The translations under genes and the position numbers were made by a program. Shown here piece by piece: positions 36,205 to 45,628 of a stretch of DNA of 64,000 bases. This DNA is from Candidatus Latescibacterota bacterium. GTDB lineage: Bacteria > Latescibacterota > MWCZ01. The stretch lies in the NCBI GenBank assembly GCA_022706085.1, contig JAKJDF010000006.1, positions 124,001 to 188,000 on the forward strand, read 5' to 3'. Within the stretch, counting starts at the first letter, position 1. Each line of letters starts with the position of its first letter. The notes below the pieces were generated by a model, which saw nothing but the letters and a program-made list of their open reading frames with translations, was not told the origin of the DNA and did not search any database.

Positions 36205-37161
36205 ATGCGGGCAGTCCGGATGGTGGCTCCGCGAAAAATGGAGATCGTCGAAATCGAGGTTCCGGAGATTTCTCGGGGACAGGTACTCGTGAGGCTTCTG
36301 CGGAACGCGATTTGTGGCAGCGATTTGATCACGTTTCTGGAAACTCAACCACGGCCGTACCCGGGCGAACTTGGCAGCCCGTGCCACGAATGCGCCGGCG
36401 TGGTGGAAAAGTCATTTCTTGACGGGTTCGAGCTTGGGGACCGGGTATTGTATTTCCCGCCGCCTGTTGAGAACGGGTTGCGCGAGTACGTTGCGGCGGA
36501 CGCGCACCAGCTTTTGAAATTGCCGGAGGATGGCGATCTTTCCGAGCTGGTGCTCGCGCAGTTGCTCGGAACGGTGTTGCGAACCACTCGTGAAATCGGG
36601 TCGGTGCTGGGGCAGTCGGTGGTGGTCATTGGCCAGGGGCCCGTGGGCCAGTTGTTCGACCGGGTTCTTTGGAATCTCGGAGCGAAGCAGGTGATCGGTA
36701 TTGACTCGGTTCCTGAACGTCTCAGGGTGAGCCGCTTGATGGGTGCTACGACCGTAGTGGATGCGAATGCGCGGCAGCCGTGGGAAGAAGTGTCCGGGCT
36801 CACTGCAGGCAGGGGCGCCGATCTTGTGATCGAAGCGGCGGGATATGAGGAAACTCAACGGCTCATGATCGAACTGGTCAGACAGGACGGGCGGATCGTC
36901 ATGTTCGGGGTTCCCAAGTACCGGCGTTCAGAACTCGACTTGTTTGCGTGGTACAAAAAACGCGCCCAGATGGTTACGTACCATGTTCCGGACGTAGAGC
37001 GTGACATCGCGCTTGCACTGCAATTCATTGTCGAAAAACGCGTCGACGTGAAACCAATTCTCACGCACGCCTTTCCCCTCGCCCGGGTTCAGGAGGCGTA
37101 TGACCTTTTTGCAGACAGGCGGGAAGGGTGCGTGAAGGTGATTCTTGAAATGGACAGGTGA
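36205..37161 (+). CDS. Zinc-type medium-chain alcohol/sugar dehydrogenase
   Basis: This 318-residue MDR protein has C37 (ICGSD), H61 and E62 in the catalytic zinc positions. The four-cysteine structural zinc lobe is absent. The cofactor fold is VVVIGQGPVGQ at about 138-148. It resembles sorbitol/threonine-type dehydrogenases that oxidise polyols or sugar alcohols. It is short for the family because the lobe is missing. It lies 27 bases after the Gfo/Idh gene. Two redox enzymes in tandem suggest oxidation-reduction epimerisation of a released sugar (inference). Confidence 0.88.
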   Translation: MRAVRMVAPRKMEIVEIEVPEISRGQVLVRLLRNAICGSDLITFLETQPRPYPGELGSPCHECAGVVEKSFLDGFELGDRVLYFPPPVENGLREYVAADAHQLLKLPEDGDLSELVLAQLLGTVLRTTREIGSVLGQSVVVIGQGPVGQLFDRVLWNLGAKQVIGIDSVPERLRVSRLMGATTVVDANARQPWEEVSGLTAGRGADLVIEAAGYEETQRLMIELVRQDGRIVMFGVPKYRRSELDLFAWYKKRAQMVTYHVPDVERDIALALQFIVEKRVDVKPILTHAFPLARVQEAYDLFADRREGCVKVILEMDR

Positions 37162-37192
37162 GGGTTTTGAAACATTCAGGAGAGCCAGCAAT

Positions 37193-39265
37193 ATGGTAGT
37201 AAACCGCGATTACGCGCGTTGGTTGGGCAACCTGAAATGGATGCCTCGTGATGCATGGACGAGAAACGTGCACGACCCCGCTGCGGAGTGTGCAGGGAAC
37301 CCGGTTTCGCTAACGGGAGATCCCCGAACCATGTGGATTTCCTCCCCGATACCGATTCCTCTCGATAGCGCCAACCTCGACGTTTTCCTCGCGGGAACCG
37401 TGCGGGGAGGGAGGATTGGCCTCGAATGGTGCCATGCGAAGCGAGGCAAGTTCTATCCACCGGTGTGGGCCGCGGTTGATGTGGAGGGGCGTTTCGTCCT
37501 TTCGCGAGCAAGTGCGAGGAGAACCACTGCGAGTTTTCGGTTCGTCGTCGAACTGGGGAACGAGCGATCGGCGACACTCGAGATAACCGAATGCCGCGGC
37601 GAGTCACAACCCGAGTTACAGGTTCTTGTCAACCAGGTCGGGTACAACGTGGGACTTCCGAAAACCTTTACCGTCCAGTGTAACGCGTCGTTGGAGGTAG
37701 GAGGGTCCTTTCGAGTCATAGCTCCGATCGCGGGACCGGGTAAGGAATTCGTTACGGTGTTTGAAGGTGCTCTGGAACCCGCGGGGCGGATCGGTGAATG
37801 GGAGCGCACCTACTGGCGGGGCGATTTTTCCCGCCTCGACATCCCGAACAATTACTACATCGAGGTCCGGGTCGGAGATCTGGAAGCGGAATCCCCGGTT
37901 TTTTCGTTGGGGAACAACTTCGTTGCGAAGCGAACGCTCGATACGGCACAACGTTTCTACTGGTACCAACGGTGCGGAATGGCGATTCCCAGCTGGCATG
38001 AGGCGTGTCATCTGGATGATCGGATTACCACCGCAGACGGATACACGAGAGATGTGGCAGGAGGCTGGCACGACGCCGGGGATTACAACAAATACAACGG
38101 GTTCACACCCCACTCAGTCTGGGCGCTTCTGTACACGCATGAGCAGCGCGCCGATCTTTGCAGGACAATTCGAAGCGGACCGCATTGCGATATCCTGGAC
38201 GAGGCGCTCTGGGGGGCCGAGTTTCTTCGGAAGATGCAGGAACCGGTTTCGGGAAAGCTCTGGGACCGGGTTTTCTCCGGCTACGGCCACTGGAACACCC
38301 CGGAAAGCGAAACTGATAACCGTTTTGGTGATGAAAAGGACCGCGTTGCCACGGGAGAAGCACGGAATCTGTGGTTCGTGGCGAGTTTTGCCCACCTGGG
38401 GCGGGTTCTTCGGAACACTGAATTCACTGACCGCGCGTTGCGGCACTGGGAGCTCTGCCGGGACCCGGGGAACGAGGGGCTTCACCACAATGCGGCGCAG
38501 TTGATCGCGGCGGATGAACTCCTGCGCACTACGGGTGATCCGCAGTTCGCGGAGGTCGAGGAACAGTGTGTGCGGCATATCCTTGCGTGCCAGGGAGCCG
38601 ACGAGAACTACGACGGCTGGTTCGCAAACGCTCCCGGCGGGAAACCTGCATATTCGATCGTAGACAACGGGTTACCTGCTGCCTCGCTCGCGCTCTGGGC
38701 CCGGGCGAATCCGACCAGGAATCTCGCTGCCGACGTTCTCACGAGCCTGGTCCGGTACACGGGTTTCCTTACGCGTCTGTCGGACAATCCCTTCGGCATT
38801 TCGAAATTCTACACCGGGGACGCGGAATCGTTCTTTTTCCAGTTCCCTGAGGAATCGAGCTGGCATGTCGGTCAGAACAGCCAGTATCTCTCCGAGGCGT
38901 GGGCCGCCTTTCTGATTTTCCAGGTGACTCACCGCAAAGAAGCACTTTCTCACGGTCTCAAGCAGCTCGACTGGGTTCTCGGAGCAAACCCCTATGGCAT
39001 CTGCATGCTCCACGGGGAAGGCCGGGTAAACACGGCTACCGCACACCACCGTTACAACACGATTGTGGGACAGCCGCAGGGCGCGGTTCCGGGTTCCGTG
39101 TTCAACGGGATCACGCGGTTCCGTCCAGAGTGCGACGTGCCCCTCTGGGATATGCTCGAAAAGGGAACACCGGCGTACGAGTGCAACGAGCCATGGATAC
39201 CCCACAACGCGTACTACCTTCTGGCAGTGACAGAGCTGGCCACGGTCTGCGAGGGCGATAAATGA
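37193..39265 (+). CDS. Glycoside hydrolase family 9 enzyme without signal peptide
   Basis: The protein has 690 residues. Residues 1-140 form an unassigned beta-rich domain. An Ig-like CelD-N module follows at about 142-232 (LQVLVNQVGYN). The GH9 catalytic barrel spans about 245-690, with the signature DAGD at 294-297 and the putative acid E666 in CNEPW, 24 residues from the C-terminus. The family contains endoglucanases, exo-glucosaminidases and other beta-glycosidases. No signal peptide is present at the ATG 37193 (AGGAGAG upstream), so it is likely cytoplasmic and acts on imported oligosaccharides. The next gene overlaps it by four bases. Confidence 0.9.
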   Translation: MVVNRDYARWLGNLKWMPRDAWTRNVHDPAAECAGNPVSLTGDPRTMWISSPIPIPLDSANLDVFLAGTVRGGRIGLEWCHAKRGKFYPPVWAAVDVEGRFVLSRASARRTTASFRFVVELGNERSATLEITECRGESQPELQVLVNQVGYNVGLPKTFTVQCNASLEVGGSFRVIAPIAGPGKEFVTVFEGALEPAGRIGEWERTYWRGDFSRLDIPNNYYIEVRVGDLEAESPVFSLGNNFVAKRTLDTAQRFYWYQRCGMAIPSWHEACHLDDRITTADGYTRDVAGGWHDAGDYNKYNGFTPHSVWALLYTHEQRADLCRTIRSGPHCDILDEALWGAEFLRKMQEPVSGKLWDRVFSGYGHWNTPESETDNRFGDEKDRVATGEARNLWFVASFAHLGRVLRNTEFTDRALRHWELCRDPGNEGLHHNAAQLIAADELLRTTGDPQFAEVEEQCVRHILACQGADENYDGWFANAPGGKPAYSIVDNGLPAASLALWARANPTRNLAADVLTSLVRYTGFLTRLSDNPFGISKFYTGDAESFFFQFPEESSWHVGQNSQYLSEAWAAFLIFQVTHRKEALSHGLKQLDWVLGANPYGICMLHGEGRVNTATAHHRYNTIVGQPQGAVPGSVFNGITRFRPECDVPLWDMLEKGTPAYECNEPWIPHNAYYLLAVTELATVCEGDK

Positions 39266-40155
39266 ACCCTGCGAACGACCTCTGGGCATTCTGGGAAGCA
39301 ACGAAAGCGGAGCTGGCCGATACCCCTGCTGACGCGACGATGACTCCTGCGCCGGAGATGTCGTCCGAGTCGGTGCTGGTGTATCATGTGAGCATGGCAA
39401 GTTTTGGCGGGCGTCGCATCGGCGGCTGGTTCGGTACTCCTCCTGTTCCTCCCGGTGTCAGGATCGCCGGTCTGCTGTGGCTGCCCGGGTACGGTGGTGT
39501 GCCCGAAGCGGCAACCGCGCTCTACTTCGCGTCCAAGGGGTTTGCCACACTCGTTCTTGAACCTCGGGGCCAGGGAAAAGGCAGCGCGTTCCCGGACGGG
39601 TCGGACGGGAAGCTTGTGCACGGCATAACGGATCCCCATGGTTACGCGTACCGGGCGATAGTGATGGATTGCGTGCGCGGTCTGCAGGTCCTCCAGAACG
39701 AGCCCGAGGTCCACCCCGATCGTGTCGCAGTCGCGGGAGGCAGTCAGGGCGGTGGTCTGACTCTGATGACGGCATCTGTATGCGACGAGAGCGTCCGCGT
39801 GGTGGCCGCGCATGTCCCGTTCCTGTGCCACTTTGACTTCGTCATTGAGCACGAGATAGAGACTGCTCCTTACGTGAACCTGACACGTTACCTTGCGGAG
39901 TTCCCGGAAAGGCGCGAAATCGCGAGAAGGACGCTGAGTTACTTCGATCCAGTCAATCTCGTGTCGAGACTGCGCGCACCGGTTCTGCTGACGCTTGGCG
40001 GCCGCGATACCACGTGCCCGCGGGAGACGATCGAGGCGGTGTTCGAAGCCGCGCCGGGAAAGAAAGCGCTTCTTGTCGAACCCGATGCGGGGCACGAATG
40101 GCTGGATGACACGAAAACGCACATGGTCTCGTGGTTGAATCATTACCTTGGTTGA
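39262..40155 (+). CDS. Acetyl xylan esterase / CE7-like alpha/beta hydrolase
   Basis: This 297-residue hydrolase has the nucleophile elbow GGSQGGG with S161. D249 (GGRDTTCP) and H278 (DAGHEW) complete the triad. The overall pattern, including PRGQGKG near 101 and HGITDPHGYAYRA, is that of the CE7 acetyl esterases, which remove acetyl groups from xylo-oligosaccharides and cephalosporins. No signal peptide is seen. It overlaps the GH9 gene (ATGA), so the esterase and the glycosidase probably deacetylate and cleave the same oligosaccharide. Confidence 0.9.
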   Translation: MNPANDLWAFWEATKAELADTPADATMTPAPEMSSESVLVYHVSMASFGGRRIGGWFGTPPVPPGVRIAGLLWLPGYGGVPEAATALYFASKGFATLVLEPRGQGKGSAFPDGSDGKLVHGITDPHGYAYRAIVMDCVRGLQVLQNEPEVHPDRVAVAGGSQGGGLTLMTASVCDESVRVVAAHVPFLCHFDFVIEHEIETAPYVNLTRYLAEFPERREIARRTLSYFDPVNLVSRLRAPVLLTLGGRDTTCPRETIEAVFEAAPGKKALLVEPDAGHEWLDDTKTHMVSWLNHYLG

Positions 40156-40173
40156 AACGGCGTGAGGTCAGTC

Positions 40174-41376
40174 ATGGAGCCACGGGCGATCCCATGGGAT
40201 GTGAAGACGTTCGGAGCCAGAGGAGACGGTGCGCGGGATGATACGGCATCGTTTCAGGCCGGTCTGGACGCCGTTGCGAAAAACGGAGGCGGGACGCTGT
40301 CCGTTCCCCCCGGAAGGTACCGAATCTGCGGCCCCCTCGAGGTACGAGCCAACGTCACCTTGCAGGGCGCGGGCGGCGCCGTCAACGGGTGGGGTGAACC
40401 GACTGTTTTCGAAGTGTTCGATCGTGAACACCCTTTCCTGAGCCTCTCTAACGGCGGCGGCGTGCACAACATCGACATTGTCTATCCGGAGCAGCGGCTT
40501 CGCGCTGGTGAGGTTGTGCCATACCCCTATGCAATTGTTGCACGGGGCGAAAATTGTCATGTTGTCGGGGTGTCGCTTCGCAACCCGTACAACGGCATAT
40601 GCCTGGACTACGCCGCGCGACATCTTGTGAGGGACGTGCATGGAAGCCCGCTGAACATCGGCCTGTTCGTCAATCAGTGCTACGATGTCGGAAGGGTAGA
40701 GAACGTTCATTTCTGGCCTTTCATGGGTCCTGAGCAAAACAAGGATTTCTATCTCGATTATCTCCCGCACCACGCGACGGCATTCGTCTTCGGCAGAACA
40801 GACTGGGAGTACGTGTTCAACACATTCTGCTGGGGATACAAGGTCGGGTACCATTTCGCGGAGACGGAACAGGGCTCGACGAACGGCAACTTCGTGGGTA
40901 TCGGTGCAGACGCAACGGAAACGTGCCTGCTGGTGGATCAGGCGCAACCCTGTACCGGGGGAATCCTCGTCACGAACGGTGAATTCGTGCCGCTGATGTC
41001 ACCCGATTGCTCCGCGCTGGTCGTCCGCGAGACGTTTCGTGGTTACATCAGTCTCGTCAATTGCGGCGTCTGGGGACCGCATGACAGCAGCGCGCGGATT
41101 GCAGGAGACGGAAGGGTCAACATCGCGTCGTGCAATTTCATCGACTGGGACAAGAACCTCACGGACGCACCTGTTATCGATTGCCGGGGCGGCGTGTTGA
41201 CGCTGAACGGCAATCATTTTGCCCGGTCTCAGAACAAGAACCGATCGACTCCTCAAGTGGCCTTGCGGAAGGGCACGCGAGGCGCCATTGTTACGGGGAA
41301 TTTCAGCGACAACCCGTGGCGCGTCATCAACGAGATTGGGGACTCGGCGCAGATCGGTTTCAATCTCGGAACATAG
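40174..41376 (+). CDS. Right-handed beta-helix protein (pectate-lyase-superfamily / GH28-related)
   Basis: The protein has 400 residues. It opens with the pectate_lyase_3 hallmark WDVKTFGARGDGARDDTASFQAGLDA, then GGTLSVPPGRYRI. A chain of beta-helix coils with Asn ladders follows. Such folds bind or cleave polygalacturonate, rhamnogalacturonan and other glycans. The active residues cannot be read. No signal peptide is present. The ATG at 40174 has GAGG 6 bases upstream. A GTG four codons earlier is an alternative. It is the last gene of the operon. Confidence 0.85.
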   Translation: MEPRAIPWDVKTFGARGDGARDDTASFQAGLDAVAKNGGGTLSVPPGRYRICGPLEVRANVTLQGAGGAVNGWGEPTVFEVFDREHPFLSLSNGGGVHNIDIVYPEQRLRAGEVVPYPYAIVARGENCHVVGVSLRNPYNGICLDYAARHLVRDVHGSPLNIGLFVNQCYDVGRVENVHFWPFMGPEQNKDFYLDYLPHHATAFVFGRTDWEYVFNTFCWGYKVGYHFAETEQGSTNGNFVGIGADATETCLLVDQAQPCTGGILVTNGEFVPLMSPDCSALVVRETFRGYISLVNCGVWGPHDSSARIAGDGRVNIASCNFIDWDKNLTDAPVIDCRGGVLTLNGNHFARSQNKNRSTPQVALRKGTRGAIVTGNFSDNPWRVINEIGDSAQIGFNLGT

Positions 41377-41468
41377 GATGGGAAAATGGGTTCTCGAGCC
41401 CGGTCACACCTTCCCTGTCCAAAGCGTTCGCGGAGTTCTGTGCGTGCACGAAACGTGCCTATGCGTCG

Positions 41469-42401
41469 TCAGATCAGTCCCTTTTCGCGCATCCACTGAA
41501 GGTTTTCCGCAAGCCCTTCCTCCAGTGAAATCTGCGGATCGAATCCCAGCTCCGCCCGCGCGCGCGAGACGTCCACGCACATGTGTTCCACCACGAACCG
41601 CAGGCCGCCCTCGTTGATTTTTTTCTCCGGCAGGTACCGTTCCAGAAGCGACTCAGTAGATGCGAAATCGACAGGTGAAGAGCTCTTGAGGATTCCTTTT
41701 AGAATGTCAAGATAGACGCGAAGTTCAACCGCGCGAGCGCTGGAAATGTTGTAAATGCGCCCGATCGAGTGAGACGATTCCAGCGCGAGGGCAAATGCTT
41801 CGCCAAGTTCTGAAACATGACCCGGTTGGAGGAGTGCCCGCCCGTCATTCGGTAACGTCACGGGCCGGTTCTGTGTGAGGCGTCGGAAAAACGCTGGATT
41901 CCGTGCTCCCCAGATGTCGAGCGGAATGTCGCCCGCACCGTATATGTTGGTAGGGCGAAGGATAGTTGCGGGGAACCCGGTCTGGCGGTGAGCGCGCATC
42001 AGGACTTCGTCCTGCTCCAGTTTGGCACCAAACCCGCCGTATTGCGGAAGCGCCTCACAAGGGTCTTCCTCCGTTGCTGGTATGCGCTTCATTGGCGCGT
42101 ACACTCCGGTAGACCCGCAGTGCACGAACTGCCGAATCCTTCCGTTGAGGGTCGTGACCATCCATTCCAACGTTTTTGCGCCCAGTATCGTATCCACCAC
42201 CGCATCGTATTGCTCCGCCAAAAGACAGCTCTCGAGCGATTTCTGGTCCGCCACGTCAACGTGGATTTCCCGTGCAGTGTCAGGCAGCGCAGCTTTCGTA
42301 TGCCCGCGGTGGGCTACCACTACCCTGTGCCCGTGGCGGTGCAAGGCGTTGGCAATCGCGAGGCCGAGGAAGCGGGTTCCACCGATGAGAAGCACTTTCA
42401 T
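41469..42401 (-). CDS. NAD-dependent epimerase/reductase-like protein
   Basis: This 310-residue Rossmann protein starts with GGTRFLG and has the STGVYAP catalytic Ser/Thr region. In the position of the YxxxK pair it has YGGFGAK, so the Tyr is two residues further from Lys than usual. RPTNIYGAGDIPLD follows, as in nucleotide-sugar or isoflavone-reductase-type relatives. The ATG at 42401 follows GGGAGG. The substrate is unknown. It is read against the sugar operon and may belong to the same catabolic function. Confidence 0.82.
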   Translation of the reverse strand: MKVLLIGGTRFLGLAIANALHRHGHRVVVAHRGHTKAALPDTAREIHVDVADQKSLESCLLAEQYDAVVDTILGAKTLEWMVTTLNGRIRQFVHCGSTGVYAPMKRIPATEEDPCEALPQYGGFGAKLEQDEVLMRAHRQTGFPATILRPTNIYGAGDIPLDIWGARNPAFFRRLTQNRPVTLPNDGRALLQPGHVSELGEAFALALESSHSIGRIYNISSARAVELRVYLDILKGILKSSSPVDFASTESLLERYLPEKKINEGGLRFVVEHMCVDVSRARAELGFDPQISLEEGLAENLQWMREKGLI

Positions 42402-42415
42402 TCGACAACCTCCCT

Positions 42416-43225
42416 TCACTGTACCGCGCGCACGTCTTTGAGATCGTCCCAGCGCACGAATTCTTCGATGAATGCGATTGTGTCCTGGACAATAACGTCC
42501 AGCAACTGCTTTCCCTTTTCTTCTGACGAAAGCTCCGGGTGGCCCAGCGCGCCGTTGGAGCTGCGTGCATGAAAGGGTGCGGCTACGCCGACCTTCGATG
42601 GTCGACTCGCGTCCGGGGTGAAACGCGTGCGCTGCCAGTGCAGGCTCCCGGCCTTCGCCTTTGACATATCGACGAGTACGCCGTTGATGGCCAGCATGAG
42701 CGAAGTTTCGTACTCGCATGAGTGTGTCAGCGCGGGCGTTTCCATGGGGACTGTCTTGATGGCGTCGTCGGAAAGGGTCCAGTAACTTGCGAATGCCGCG
42801 ATAAGGTCGGGCCGCGAACGGAACTTCCACGCGAATTCACTGAGCGCCGCCTGCCCGGGGTACACATTTCCGCCGTGCCCGTTAAGAAGGAGTATCCGTT
42901 TCGCGTGTCCCGGAGAGCACACCGGTCCGTCGGCCAGACACTCAAGTATGCCCGAAAGAACGGTCATGTACAGGCTCTCGGAAAGACTGAGGGCGCCTGC
43001 GAAGAGGCGGTGATGATGTGAAGCGCCCAACCAAAGGGTGGGAAGCTGCACCACGCGATGTGGAATCCGTTCCTCAACGCGGTCGGCAATTGCCGTCGTA
43101 ATGAACGTATCAGTGAAAACGGGCAGATGTTGACCGTGCTGTTCGCAGGATCCGAGCGGCAACAACAGAACATGGTCATGGCTCAGGTCTGCCAGAGTGG
43201 GGGCCGTCATTTCGGTCCATTTCAT
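42416..43225 (-). CDS. Creatininase family metal-dependent amidohydrolase
   Basis: This 269-residue protein has the metal-binding pattern LPLGSCEQHGQHLPVFTD (E28, H30, D39) and NGHGGN (115-120), both hallmarks of the creatininase family. In that family, Zn/Mn enzymes hydrolyse cyclic or linear amides such as creatinine or the formamide in riboflavin/F420 synthesis. The ATG at 43225 has GAGG 8 bases upstream. A longer frame to 43699 lies inside ricT on another reading and is rejected. The actual substrate is unknown. Confidence 0.88.
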   Translation of the reverse strand: MKWTEMTAPTLADLSHDHVLLLPLGSCEQHGQHLPVFTDTFITTAIADRVEERIPHRVVQLPTLWLGASHHHRLFAGALSLSESLYMTVLSGILECLADGPVCSPGHAKRILLLNGHGGNVYPGQAALSEFAWKFRSRPDLIAAFASYWTLSDDAIKTVPMETPALTHSCEYETSLMLAINGVLVDMSKAKAGSLHWQRTRFTPDASRPSKVGVAAPFHARSSNGALGHPELSSEEKGKQLLDVIVQDTIAFIEEFVRWDDLKDVRAVQ

Positions 43226-43235
43226 TCGTGATACC

Positions 43236-44177
43236 TCAATTTGCGGTTGAGTTCTTTTGATGGCGTGAGGAGTGGGTGGCCGATGTTCCTTTGAGGGAAA
43301 CCGTCCATTCGTCCTGGTCCTCAGCCCGCAACGTGACGGTTTCGTGCAGAAAATCGATCTTGACGACCGTTCCTGAATGGCCGTTGGCCGCGAACGTTGT
43401 CCCGAGTCTGGGAAAACGTTCGTGGGACTCCCGGTAGAACTCCTGTTCAAAACGCAGGCAGCATTTGAGGCGTCCGCAGATGCCCGAAAGTTTGGAAGGA
43501 TTGAGTGACAGGTTCTGATCTCGGGCCATCTGGCTCGTGATAGGAGCGAACTCCGCGAGGAATGTTGCGCAACACAGCTCGCGACCGCACACGCCGATGC
43601 CGCCGAGCCGCTTCGCCTCATCGCGGACGCCAATCTGGCGCAATTCGATGCGCGTCCGGTACACAGACGCAAGTTCGCGGACCAATTCTCTGAAATCAAC
43701 GCGGTGGTCGGCGGTGAAATAGAAGCAGATTTTCTTTCCGTCCAGTTGGTACTCCACGTCCACGGGTTTCATTGGCATTTTCCGGCGCGAAATCCTCTGC
43801 TGAAAATCCCGCAACGCCTCTTCCTCTTTCGTTCGCAGAGCGTTCCAACGGGAGATTTCGTGAGATTCAGCCAATCGGAGGACGGTTTTTCTCTTTGCCC
43901 GCCGTCCTGTGCGCGGTTTGCCTCCCGTGTGGCACACTCTTCCGAGATCCTCTCCCTTATCCGCCTCGACGATAACGTGGTTTCCGCGGGAAAGCTGCAC
44001 GTTGTGTGCATTGACGTACGCGGCGCGCCGGTTTCCGCGAAAAACCACCTCAACTATCTCTCCATCGAGTTCCGGGGACTCCTCGCCGGACGCTTCCTCC
44101 TCGGGCTGGAGGTGGAGATCGCGATCCTCCAGTTCTTCGAGGGGCTTTTCACCGGGCTCTATATCGTGATTTTTCAT
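43236..44177 (-). CDS. ricT: PSP1/RicT-family protein
   Basis: This 313-residue protein carries the PSP1 C-terminal domain. Its cysteine signature is GVCGRELCCATFL and GICGRLKCCLRFE (about 200-255), which in RicT-type proteins binds iron-sulfur clusters and controls RNA processing by RNase Y. An acidic N-terminal 40 residues precede it and a Ser/Thr-rich tail ends it. It follows holB by 18 bases, the same holB-ricT order seen in Firmicutes and many other phyla. Confidence 0.85.
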   Translation of the reverse strand: MKNHDIEPGEKPLEELEDRDLHLQPEEEASGEESPELDGEIVEVVFRGNRRAAYVNAHNVQLSRGNHVIVEADKGEDLGRVCHTGGKPRTGRRAKRKTVLRLAESHEISRWNALRTKEEEALRDFQQRISRRKMPMKPVDVEYQLDGKKICFYFTADHRVDFRELVRELASVYRTRIELRQIGVRDEAKRLGGIGVCGRELCCATFLAEFAPITSQMARDQNLSLNPSKLSGICGRLKCCLRFEQEFYRESHERFPRLGTTFAANGHSGTVVKIDFLHETVTLRAEDQDEWTVSLKGTSATHSSRHQKNSTAN

Positions 44178-44195
44178 TTGAGATTCCGTTGGAGG

Positions 44196-45347
44196 TCAAA
44201 GAGAAGGCCGCCAGGCCAGAGGTGGAAATGTGGCGATTTCTGAGCCGTCCGTTTCCCGAAAGACCCGCCTGTCGTCGCGCAGATACATCGCCAGCGCAAA
44301 AAGGGCAGGCATCGCGCTCACGTTGCGGGTTGCCATTTCATGGATTCTGTCGACTTCGTCCAGCCAGGAAAACAACCGGGCGGAACCAATCCGTTTGGCC
44401 GAAGGGAGGATGCCACGCAGTTCTCCCGGTGTCTCCGATGAGGCCTCAAGATTCACAAGGATATTGCGGAGACCCCACGCCATCCATCTCGTTATTTCTC
44501 CCACGAGCGCGGCCTCCTCAGAAGGAAGCCACCTGGTTTTCCCTTCGGGAGGCGACAAAAGCTTCCGGCAAAGGTCAATTATGTGCGCAGGCTTCTTCTT
44601 CGGGTCAAGCGCAATTTCGATCAGGCTGTACGCGTTGCGTCTCGTTCCCTCCGCACCCGCGCGAGCGAGCGATTGCGCTACCCACACGTCTCCGTTGGCC
44701 AGCATGGCGGCAGCCCTGGCATCGCTTTCTGCAGCGCCCCGTTCGACGAGAATCCTTGCGATCTCATCTTCAGAAAGTGGCGGGATCGGAACAATCTGAC
44801 ACCGGCTGCGCACGGTTGGAAGAAGATTCTGGGGCCTGGACGTTACAAGCAGAAAAGTCACGGCCGGAGGGGGCTCTTCCAGTGTCTTGAGAAGTTTGGA
44901 CGCGATCGACTCGTTTATGCAGTCAGCTTCCGCGATGATCGCCACTTTTCGCGGCGCTTGCCACGGAGTCTGCCATGCCCACGTGATCAACCGATCGGCC
45001 TGTTCGGAAGTGATTTTCCAGTTAGCACCTACGTTGAGGGGTGCGAACAGATCCTCTGACAACGCGGCGCTCACCGGCTCGGCTTCAGGAGTACCGGCAG
45101 CATTTCCTTCGCCGAAACGCGGCGGCAACGGTGACAGCAACGAAAGATCCGGGTGGTTCAACTTCCCGATATTCTGGCAGTACTGGCAACCGTGCGGTTC
45201 ATTCCACGAAGGACAGAAAAACATCTGTGTCAGGCGGACGGCAACATGATATGCTCCGTTGCCTCCTCCACCGGTGAGGAGGAGGCAATGCCCGAGCCGG
45301 TCGCGTTCGTACGCACGAGCCAGACGGCCTATGATCGTTTCATGCAT
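44196..45347 (-). CDS. holB: DNA polymerase III delta-prime subunit
   Basis: This 383-residue clamp-loader subunit has an AAA+ fold. The P-loop region is GGGGNGAY, without the usual Lys, as in other ATP-inactive delta-prime proteins. A zinc site follows in CPSWNEPHGCQYCQNI, where the fourth Cys of the usual C-x8-C-x2-C-x2-C is Ile. LLKTLEEPPP and SRCQIVPIPPL are typical. The ATG at 45347 is chosen over the longer frame, which would be an implausible basic leader. ricT follows on the same strand. Confidence 0.9.
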   Translation of the reverse strand: MHETIIGRLARAYERDRLGHCLLLTGGGGNGAYHVAVRLTQMFFCPSWNEPHGCQYCQNIGKLNHPDLSLLSPLPPRFGEGNAAGTPEAEPVSAALSEDLFAPLNVGANWKITSEQADRLITWAWQTPWQAPRKVAIIAEADCINESIASKLLKTLEEPPPAVTFLLVTSRPQNLLPTVRSRCQIVPIPPLSEDEIARILVERGAAESDARAAAMLANGDVWVAQSLARAGAEGTRRNAYSLIEIALDPKKKPAHIIDLCRKLLSPPEGKTRWLPSEEAALVGEITRWMAWGLRNILVNLEASSETPGELRGILPSAKRIGSARLFSWLDEVDRIHEMATRNVSAMPALFALAMYLRDDRRVFRETDGSEIATFPPLAWRPSL

Positions 45348-45628
45348 TGTCAGATGGAATCCGTGCCAGTCGGGAATCGTGGAAACCACGGAATACGCCG
45401 TTTTGTAAAGTAAAGCGGTCTCGCGTGGCAGGAAAGAGCCAGCGCCGGTTCGTGAAAAGCCGCGAACGGTTTGTGTTGTGGGACATTTCGGGTCACGCGG
45501 GAAGTTCCTGTCGGGCAGACACACCGGCTGGGGCCGCGGTTCGTTGGTCCGTCTGCCCCGAGGACTTAATCTTAACATTGCGGCAATCACCCGCCGCGAT
45601 TTCGCTCTCAAAACGACAGAGGACCAAC

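Noticed and set aside
42416-43699. Long 5' extension of the creatininase-family gene
   Set aside because: The extra 158 codons lie inside ricT in another frame; the family motif starts right after the ATG at 43225, which has a ribosome site.
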